Source: Tenrec ecaudatus (Eukaryota > Chordata > Mammalia > Afrosoricida > Tenrecidae). From it: DNA of 64,000 nt. The stretch is taken from NCBI RefSeq assembly GCF_050624435.1, contig NC_134541.1, forward strand, positions 9,612,483 to 9,676,482, given 5' to 3'. Of this stretch, positions 56,204-64,000 are shown piece by piece. A program made the position numbers and the translations under genes. Under the pieces are notes generated by a model. That model was not told where the DNA came from. It did not search any database and saw nothing but the letters and a program-made list of their open reading frames with translations. Numbering within the stretch: the first letter of the stretch is position 1; each line of letters begins with the position of its first letter.

Positions 56204-57059
56204 GGGCTCCATGGCCCCTGCGTCCCAAGGGAGTCCTTGGTACCCTTCCAGGGGCTGATCCTGGAGTGCCTCCTGACCGGATTTAAGTTGCTGGGGAGGT
56301 AAAGACTGGGCCGTTTATAATTAGGGGGGGCTGACAGGTTGGTGGACCAAGAGACAAAGGCAGGAGCGTCTCTGCTGGAAATCCCCAGAGGGATTTTGTT
56401 TGTCTTTGGTGGTCATTCTGCTTGTTTTGCTTCCCTCTAGCTGGCCAGGCCGTTGTCCTTTCGAGTGGTGGTGTTTGCAGTGTGGCAGAGTCCATGGCAT
56501 TGAGCGCTCCTATTGGAGGCTGGTGGGGCGGGAGAGGGGCAGTGGCCAGCCCAGGGAAGGGGACTGCAGGGCTCAGAGAAGCCAGCAGGACTGCCCACCT
56601 GTGATGAATCAGTTTGGCCACAGGGTGGTATAATCCTCCCAGCAGACAACTTCCCCCCACCCCTTCATTGTAAGGACAATTTATAATCATCAAAAACAAG
56701 TGAAACATGGTTTTGATTAAAACAGCCTGTTGGCTCAATAATCTTTGTAATTTTAAAAACATCCTTAGTGCTGAGGAAGAACGTACTCTGATGTCAGGAA
56801 TGGCCTGGGGCCCCATTACAACCGCCGTGGAATAAATAAGGGGAAGCATCGAGAGGTCATAAAAACAAAATTAAGCTAATGTTTCAAATTTTGACAATTA
56901 TGAATTCTTCCTCGAAGAAGACATTTAAAAAAATTCCCCCCCACCCCCAGGCACTATTAGACAAAATACAGAGAGGATAATTCTACATGGATGAGTTTGC
57001 AGTTTTCCCCCAGGGGTTAAAAAAAGCATGCCTTTAAAGGAAAACTGAAATACAACGTC

Positions 57060-57930
57060 GGCTTCTCTCAGGATCCAGCAAGTGGCCAGGACTCATGCAG
57101 GCAGACGGCAGAAGGGGGTCTGATCATTTCTTTGCCAGCTCAGATCGAATTCGTTCATCGGCTGTTGAAAGAGATAGATCAGGGAGGGGAGGGGAGGGGA
57201 AATTACAAGCATCATTTTCTATACAAAAGACTCCCCAAGTTCCCCGGTCGTGGACCGGTTTGGTAAGAAACCGAAAACAAGCAAATATAACCGAATCTGT
57301 GTTCGTACGTGGCGATATAGTTAGTATCTACAAATATGTACAATATGAAAATGCACGGGACGGTTTCAGTTTCCAACCAGCCAAGCTGCGATTGTATGGA
57401 AGGTAAACAGCGCGGCTCGCATCCTGGTCTGTAGGCAAATGTAGCCTTGTATGTACAGCATGCAGGTAACAGGATTGTGTGCACGCGTGCGCGCGCATGC
57501 GCGGACTGACACGCACATTCTGCAGGTGCGGCAGCAGGTATTTGTCCCGGGAAACGACGTCTGGGCTTCCCTGACATGAAGGCGTGTTTGCTCTTTTCTT
57601 GCTTATTTATTTTTCTCCGCTGGCAAATAAACACTTTCTTTCTGAGCCAGGATGAATGTCATTTACCATAACCCGCCTGGCCTCACCTTCCCCACTGTCC
57701 TTCCAAAAACCCAAGAGAAAAGTCTAGACCGCACCCAAGCGGGCCACGACATAATGTACACCCCGGGTGGCCGCCAAATGTCTTTAAGAAAGGGAAGCGC
57801 TCTGGAGGACAAGGGTGGCGGTGGCCTCCAGGTAGCTCTCCTGATTTTACAAAGCAACGTCAGATGGTCAGCGATCAAATTGGGATGGTGTTAGAAAGAT
57901 GGCCGGTCATCAGAGACCAAAGAAGGATAG
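57060..57930. promoter_or_regulatory. CpG-rich island, possible promoter or exon
   Basis: CpG density is far above the surrounding DNA; for example CGAATTCGTTCATCGG, CGTACGTGGCGATA and CGTGCGCGCGCATGCGCGG. It also includes CAAATAAACACTTTC (57625), with a plus-strand AATAAA. It could be the start of a transcript, a long 3' UTR or an enhancer island. A chance 103-residue plus-strand frame (57095-57406) has no known domain. Confidence 0.5.
57493..57502. promoter_or_regulatory. NRF1-like palindrome
   Basis: GCGCATGCGC, a perfect match to the NRF1 consensus, within an alternating purine-pyrimidine run (57478-57502) that could adopt Z-DNA. Confidence 0.6.
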
Positions 57931-60204
57931 ATTGTATCCCGAGATAAGACGACAACGAAGAACCCTGAGTCACATGAATGTCGTTTCATGGGTCAGCCTT
58001 TTTTTTGTTTTGAGCTACATGGAACGTTCTAGCATCTGATGTCTCAGAAAAAAGGCTGCAGAGCTGAAACGTATCCAGACTAGTTATCCCAGTACACAAT
58101 GGGAACAAAGTTAAAAAAATTTATTTACATCTTCTCTGCAGATTGGTTGAACTTTTGAGTATTAAAATATGTATGTATGTAGAGACAGACACCTGTCTAA
58201 TGCCCAGATGCTATGCGGGTGGTTTAGAAAGCGGAAGTGTCCCTGCTTAATGTCTTCCCATTGAAATATAATCGTGTGATTGTTCACGTTCTGGAAATAT
58301 GAGCCGTTGCCTGGGGACTGGTAGCCAAATGGAGGTCTCAGGTTCAGGAGAATCTCATAAGAATAAGGGAATTCATTTTTATTTTTGAGGGAGGGGGCGT
58401 CACCTGTGGTTAGGGTTTTTTTTTTTTTAGGTAATGTATTCAAGATTTTCAACTTCTCCTGGGTGTTCTCACACAAAGAGTTATTGTTAGTATGTCCCAA
58501 AGCAATTTTCAGCAAATCAACACGGTATAAAGGACTGGGGGTATTTACTCTGTCTTTCCCAAGTGGACCACTGGAAAAAAAACAGCAAAAAGAGCCCTTA
58601 ATGATAAGTACATGATATTGGTAAAATCATTTGTGTGCTGAAGGAAAGGTGTCAGATCAGGATGTCATTCCTTGGAAAAGCCATTTTACTTGGAATATGT
58701 ATATATATATAATTTCTGATGGAAATGGACAAAGTCCTGATGCAGAAATACGGTTCCACCTGGTACTAGCATTTAAAAACAGCCCTATTCTAATCCATAA
58801 AACATTTCTAGTTTTCCCTGAAGCTTTGGGCTGCCTTTCGCATGAATAATTTCTGGAACAACACCCACACCCGTTAGTCCATTGTTCGTAACTATTGGAA
58901 GAAGATGAACTGGAGGCTGGAAATTGTGGATGTGGTGTGCCTTTGAATCTGTCGAAGGAAACCGAAGGAGGTAAGTGGCTTCCTGCTTTGGAGGAAGTGG
59001 TACAACCCCCCTCTAGAAATACTAAGAATGATTCACAAGTTTCGAAACCGCAAATGCTTCCCTGCCTTGGGAACTCGGCGTCCCCCACACCCCTTTTGCT
59101 CTCTCTCTTTCAGTTTACCAGCTCAATCTTTGTCTCAAAGTATTTCCTGGATGTTTTGAGAAATGGCCACATACAGGCAGGGAGAAAATGAAATTAGCAT
59201 TTTCACATGTCACAGGGAAGGGAAAAATAATCAAAAAGTTCAGTTTTTTTAACTTTATGCATGTTCCACAGAGATTTTACTTGTATTGCTCTTGAGAACT
59301 GTGTGTGTGTGTGTACGCACACGCGCTGTCTTTTTTGTTTTTTTTTTTTGCGCTGTCTTTAAGGCCTCCAATATCGAGTATTATTGGAGCACTTGTCTGC
59401 TCCTAGTCTTGTGCAAGAAATTGAGAAGAATGGGAAAGAAACTATTTTGACTTCGTTGGGTTTAGCAAAAATATTTAATTGGCTTAAAAAACCAGTCTGA
59501 AGGATAAGAGCATAAGGTTAGGACACAGCCAGGCGATGTGGGGTGTGGCAGGAAGCCCCGAACTATAAGCCCTCTCGAAAGTCTTGCCATCTCTTGATTT
59601 TCTGTGGAGCGTTTCAGAAAGCCTTAGATACCGGACTGTCCACAGAACGTGGAAAACATGGTGAAGTTCCCGCACCTGTGGACATACTCTTGCCGTCACC
59701 CACCTCCTCACGGCTTCACCAAAGTTAGAAAACCGCTTCCCAAACATGTCAGTTTACTTGCTTGTTTACTGCATTGCAATCTGGTGCAGCGGCCGGGGCC
59801 GAGGACATGAATTTTGCAAGATTTAAACAACAGAGAAGGTACCCTTGGGGGGCGGACTTGGACAAATCTATTTGTGACCTGAGCAGAAGTCTGTGGGGAC
59901 AGTCTGGGCTATTCAATTTATTCCGTGATTATATTCTGTTTTTAGGCCTTGACCTATTTTTAAGTTCCTTCCTCCTAGCATGCGTTTCAGAAGGCGGGTT
60001 TCTTATTCTGAAATACTATTATATTTGAGAGCCGGAAAGAGGCACGGACAATGCCAGGCCAGTCGGACGGGAGGTGAGCTTTGCCCCCTGGGAGGTGGGG
60101 GCCTGGGTACAGCTAGCTGCCTTTCTGAACGGCTCTTAGCATTGCAAAGAGCACCAGGACCAGGATTGAGCAAGACTTCTTCATGTTGTGCCTACAGGAG
60201 TATT

Positions 60205-60395
60205 GGGTATCTGGTCAACCACCAGTGGCCATTGAATCGATTCTAACTCAGGATGGTCTTGCATGTGAGAGTGGAACTAGGTGCCCCAGGGATTACTTGT
60301 TCAAGAGTAGGTGGGCCGGCTCTTTTCCCAAGGTTCCTCCGGGTGGATTTGGCTCATCAGCTGACCGAGTGCACCGTTGGTACCACCCTAGGATG
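60205..60395 (-). mobile_element. AfroSINE, older form
   Basis: CCAGTGGCCATTGAATCGAT, CAGGGATTACTTGTTCAAG, CCTCCGGGTGGATTTGG and CGTTGGTACCACCCTAGG belong to the older AfroSINE form whose head reads CCTGGGTGG. Diverged. Confidence 0.65.
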
Positions 60396-60404
60396 CCAGG
60401 GCAC

Positions 60405-60605
60405 TTAATACAACCCCAACCACACCAATCAAAAGGATTCTGACTCGGCGACCCGAGAGGACAGGGTAGAACAGCCCCATCGAGTTTCCAAGGCTGTGAT
60501 CCTTACGGAAGCCAGCGACCACCTCTTTCTTCTGCAAAGAACAAAACAAAACAAAAAACCTGCTGGGCTGGAACTGCCGACCGCTAGTTAGCAGTTGAAT
60601 GCTTC
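60405..60605 (-). mobile_element. AfroSINE, older form
   Basis: GATTCTGACTCGGCGACCCG, GTAGAACAGCCCCATCGAG, TTCCAAGGCTGTGATCC and GGAACTGCCGACCGCTAG, with an (ACAAA) insertion near 60540-60556. Lies in tandem with the previous copy. Confidence 0.75.
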
Positions 60606-63186
60606 ATGGCTGTGAAGTCAGGTTGCCGGCACGTGGTCGATGTTGGATGCCTGATGTATGAATGAGCAGAATGGACGGTTTCCTTTTGTGCCTCTTGTCC
60701 CCAGTGCTCTGTAATATGCAGTGGGGTTGGTGAATCCCCTCGACTGCGAACTATAGCCAAATATTTGCAGTGTACGTCTTTGGGCAATTCTGTAATAGAT
60801 GATGCAGTTTGCAGCTGGCTGGGGAAGGATGGCAATCTTTATATACCACAGGGTGGTGGAGGAATTGAGATATTTGAGTATCATTTGCATGGTATTTGCA
60901 TGTCCCTCTTTGACAGTTCTAACTAACCCGGAGAGAGGTAGGGAATGGCATGGAAGCAGAGAGAAATGTTCTCCTGCCTTCCTGTTATTTAATTTTTCCC
61001 TCCAGAAAGAACTTCCTAGAAGGTTCCCTGGGCTTGCCAAATGAAGGCAGGCCTGGTCCCCAACAGACCCCCCAAGAACTGCATGCAGCTCACAGCATGC
61101 GTCCAGGGTCTTGGTTCCCAAGGAGAACACGAGTAACTTTCCCTCAGCAGCGATGGTCATGATTTCCAAGCATCAAGTCACCGATTTTATCAAGTTCCTC
61201 AATATTTTTGTCTCTTGCCTCATCTCCTACCCCACCATGGAAAGTGTGCTAACACAACCAGACAGACTCGGAAGACAGCTTCGCCACTTGGCATAGCATC
61301 GTTCACAAAGCCAGTGTCTGTATCCTGCTCAGGCAAGTGACATCTGGGGCCTCAACTGCTTGCAAGAGACGCCATTCAAGATAGAAGGATTGGTCTCTTC
61401 TGTGTAGCAAAAGAGAACAGAGGAAATCAGAAGCCCCAACCAGAAACTAGTCCATGAGACTAACAGTGTGCATGAGTTGTCTCACTTCTAATTTGAAACC
61501 AGAAGAACTAGATGGTGCCCGGCTACTGTGGCCAACCGTGTTGACCAGGGACACCATAGAATGTCCAAGATAAAATAGGAGAAAAATGTAGAACAAAATG
61601 CAAAAATCTGAAGAAAAAAATAGGGTCAGGCCTTCTGGACTGAATAGAGACTGGACCAAAGGTACCCAACCTTGTCTGGCTTACTAGCCCTTTTGCAGAA
61701 AAAGCCCTGACAAACTAAAACAACCCCCCCACTCAGTGGCCCTGGCAATAACACCTTTTGCATGAAAGCCCATAAGCCAGGATGCAGCGCAACTATCTGC
61801 TTTTAACCCCCCCCCTCCACCGGCATCATTCCTGTGTTTGGCAGGAGTAGTATTGCCTACTTCGAGAAGCACCGGGGTAGGGGGGTGGGGGGTAGAGGAA
61901 GCCCTGATGCCATCGCCCAGAGATTCCCCTGTGAATTTGGAGTGGAAGCTCTTTCTGCAGGTGGCTTTCTAGCCCAAAGACAGTCTCATCCCTGAGCAAT
62001 GCGCACCCTTCCTTTGACAGTGCACAAGGTGAGACCAGATGGTCAGCATTTACCCAAAAGCAAAGATGTGAGGGCAAGGAGGGCGGCTAGATCCAAGGAA
62101 ACAGGACCAACAGAATGCCAACCACGAGCGTGATGACAGATGGGAACAATGGAACCAAGGTGCCTGGGATAATCTGCATGGAAACTGTTCCAGGGGAACT
62201 TTCATGGCTGTGTACAGCTTCACTCGAAACACACTCACATGTGATTTAAATAAAAATAACCATATAGATGATATCTTGAAGCAGATGCTTTTATTATTCT
62301 TGTGTTTCTTAGAAGAGAGGAAAAAAAATCCCAGGAAGCTGAGAGCTGTATTGTTTTCTCCCCATGTGGGAGGGGGAGGAGAGGAGCTCATTTGCCTTTG
62401 GATCCTGGTGGCAGGATCTGAATGTAGAACGCTATAACCCTGGGTGGGAGGGGGTGGTTTTTCCCAGCTTCCAGAACCCCAATGCGAATGCACGGATTTC
62501 CCTGTAATAGGCCGCTGTGGTCTAAGACAGCGCTCAGTAGAGTCCACCCTTCAATCTTCCCCCGTCTGAAGACGCTTCCTTTCCAGTTGAGCCCCACTCC
62601 TTTCCAGTTGAACAGGTTAAGCAAAGACAGACCTCGCTGTTCTCAATTCACTTTATGATCCTCCCATCATAAAAAATAATATCAGCACCTTGCTTTTCAT
62701 GTCAGAGCTACATTTGAGCCGCTGTTCCCAATGCCCATGAGTAAATCCCATAAAAGCCGCCCCGGTGTACTGTTGCTATTTTTCCTTGTGGGTGATTGAT
62801 TGATGGATGAGTGCTGACACTTCAATGAAGCTATTTCGACTGCCATCTCAGTCCGATGATGTGAGGGGTGTATTTTCTGTCCATGCCTCATTACTTCAGA
62901 ATGACATTCCTGGAACTTCATTTACTTTTTTCCTCCTTCCCTGAAGCGCCATATTTTTTCCCATCTAGGTTATGCATGCCATAAAAAAAGCAATTTGCTA
63001 TTATATGTGGCATAAGGGCAACACTTTCTCTAGGAGGTAAATAAGTCCCCCCCCCCTTCCCCTTATTTTAATCCCAATGCTGAATTTAGGGATCATGTCA
63101 AAATTTCCCAAACAACACCAACAGGCAGTAGCCTCCTTAGGACATGGGGAAGAGCAAGATTTGCTTTCATTTGGTCAATGTTGAGA

Positions 63187-63221
<35 letters not shown>

Positions 63222-63580
63222 ATGTGTGTGCATAATCATGGCAATTAAAGCAATAACAAAAATAACTCTTCTGTTGCAGAGATCATCTAGTTCTTAGTGT
63301 TGTTTCTAGAGTAGTTTAAATACATCACCTATAGCTGAATAGCAATTTACAACACGACCCAGACGTATCTGTCCTTGGAGAATAAGATTCATTGTTTCAA
63401 TGCAATGATGGATTTCTCTATTGTAGGTTGCGTTCAGTTGTACAGAAAAGGCTCAACTCGAATAAACAGACCTACTTCTGTTTTTCCAAACAGTGCACTA
63501 GGTAGGCAAGACTCTTAATATTAAAGCATGCTCTAAGCTTTTCCAAGTTGACGTAGGAGCTGATTTTAATCTGTGTAATA
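60606..63580. other. Repeat-poor DNA, candidate regulatory
   Basis: No recent insertion was recognised. AT blocks such as GTGATTTAAATAAAAATAACC (62240) and CATTTGAGCCGCTGTTCCCA (62711) look non-repetitive. A (TG)n microsatellite lies at 63187-63230. No gene was seen. Confidence 0.4.
63187..63230. repeat. (TG)n microsatellite
   Basis: TGTGTG for about 28 bp, then GCGCGCGTATGTGTGTG. Confidence 0.95.
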
Positions 63581-63583
63581 CAG

Positions 63584-63746
63584 TATTCCCGTTAATAATA
63601 ACGTATAATTAAGACATCCGTTAAAAATCCATAACGTTAATTTAATGGAGAAAATCTAATACAGTTCTATTGGAATTTTTACGTTAAATTAACTTTAACG
63701 GGCTTTTAATGGATGTCTTAATTAGATCTCATTATTAACGGGAATA
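63584..63746. repeat. Long imperfect hairpin, possible ancient palindromic element
   Basis: The left arm (63584-63654) and right arm (63676-63746) are reverse complements over 71 nt, with a 21-nt loop. The match is perfect over TATTCCCGTTAATAAT (16), TAATTAAGACATCC (14) and TTAATTTAA (9), with substitutions between. Both arms have the same length without gaps. The GTTAA half-site repeats many times; GTTAATAATAAC is one base short of an HNF1 palindrome. It may be a MITE-like or conserved palindromic repeat, or an enhancer. It is too long for a normal microRNA precursor. Confidence 0.85.
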
Positions 63747-63901
63747 TTCCACAAATTAAAACTGGGCCCTCAAAGTTTTAATGAAAAAAGTTGCAGGAAC
63801 ACATTTAAAATGGACACTCTATTTCATGCTTTCTGTTGCTCCCAAACCCAAGAGCTTATCGACACCAGGTCCTGAAGAAAGAACCAGGGTCCCAGAAATA
63901 A

Positions 63902-63921
63902 GCTGCTGCTGCTGCTGCTGC
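63902..63921. repeat. (CTG)n short array
   Basis: Six to seven CTG/GCT units, followed by a CpG-bearing GC-rich end (CCACTCGCGCCAGCC). This could be the edge of an upstream or coding exon beyond the window; not provable here. Confidence 0.8.
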
Positions 63922-64000
63922 ACTTTCCGCCCCAAGGGGATCTCATCTCCTTGCTCTCCACTCGCGCCAGCCTCCCCGCCACCCGGGTTCTCCGGTTTCC

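Larger units (their letters stand above)
54690..60200. other. Repeat-poor domain, candidate regulatory DNA
   Basis: No young L1, LTR, SPIN or SINE copy was seen. Homeobox-like AT blocks recur: CATAATTTATTG (54711), ACAATAAATCATTT (54774), AACCCTAATTGAAC (55685), ATGCAAAT, the POU octamer (55735-55742), and GACAATTTATAATC (56676). Such islands without recent insertions are typical around developmental genes; here that is inference. No exon with a familiar product was found. Confidence 0.5.

Noticed and set aside
63584-63746. MicroRNA precursor
   Set aside because: Arms of 71 nt with several mismatch clusters are longer than a normal precursor and AT-rich; a palindromic element is more likely.
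1-64000. CRISPR arrays, bacterial operons, phage or plasmid functions
   Set aside because: The repeats are mammalian LINE, SINE, LTR and DNA transposon families; tandem repeats lack spacer structure, and no prokaryotic gene organisation is present.
1-64000. tRNA genes
   Set aside because: A- and B-box-like motifs are all inside tRNA-derived SINEs; no complete cloverleaf was found.

Overview
This window is mammalian nuclear DNA, most probably from an afrosoricid afrotherian and most likely a tenrec such as Echinops telfairi. Three observations point there. A tRNA-derived SINE of the AfroSINE type occurs more than 25 times. RTE/BovB-type LINE pieces of the afrotherian kind are present. A hAT element of the SPIN type, known from only a few mammals including tenrec, has an almost perfect 8-bp target duplication. 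I found no intact protein-coding gene. The long open frames are chance frames inside repeats and low-complexity DNA.

Layout. About 0.5-54 kb is a dense, many-layered repeat landscape. It holds young, 5'-truncated L1 3' ends on both strands (two with target-site duplications of 16-18 bp), older L1 3' UTR and ORF2 remains, AfroSINEs, RTE fragments, three SPIN copies, a decayed mariner, a GAPDH processed pseudogene (18.9-20.0 kb, minus strand), MIR and L2 relics, and several minisatellites. At least six copies of one roughly 500-bp repeat behave as an LTR: they run TG...CA and have 5-bp target duplications. One of them (37.3-38.5 kb) carries a second, unrelated 711-bp solo LTR with a 6-bp duplication. 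Two further, related LTR-like copies lie at 28.1-29.2 kb and 30.8-31.4 kb.

From about 54.7 kb to the end the character changes. Recent L1, LTR and SPIN insertions disappear; only two old SINEs remain near 60.3 kb. The DNA becomes a mix of AT-rich homeobox-like motif blocks and a CpG-rich island (57.06-57.93 kb) with a perfect NRF1 palindrome. Near the right edge is a long imperfect hairpin (63584-63746) with 71-nt arms that are rich in GTTAA/TAATTAA. This part looks like a regulatory flank of a gene outside the window, possibly a developmental one; that is inference.

The insertion order can be read from the nesting: MIR/L2 and old L1 first, then RTE and the LTR families, then AfroSINEs, SPIN and the young L1s. 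The observations most worth following are the terminal hairpin, the LTR family defined by matching 5-bp duplications, the repeated occurrence of L1 3' ends as dimers, and the SPIN and mariner DNA transposons.
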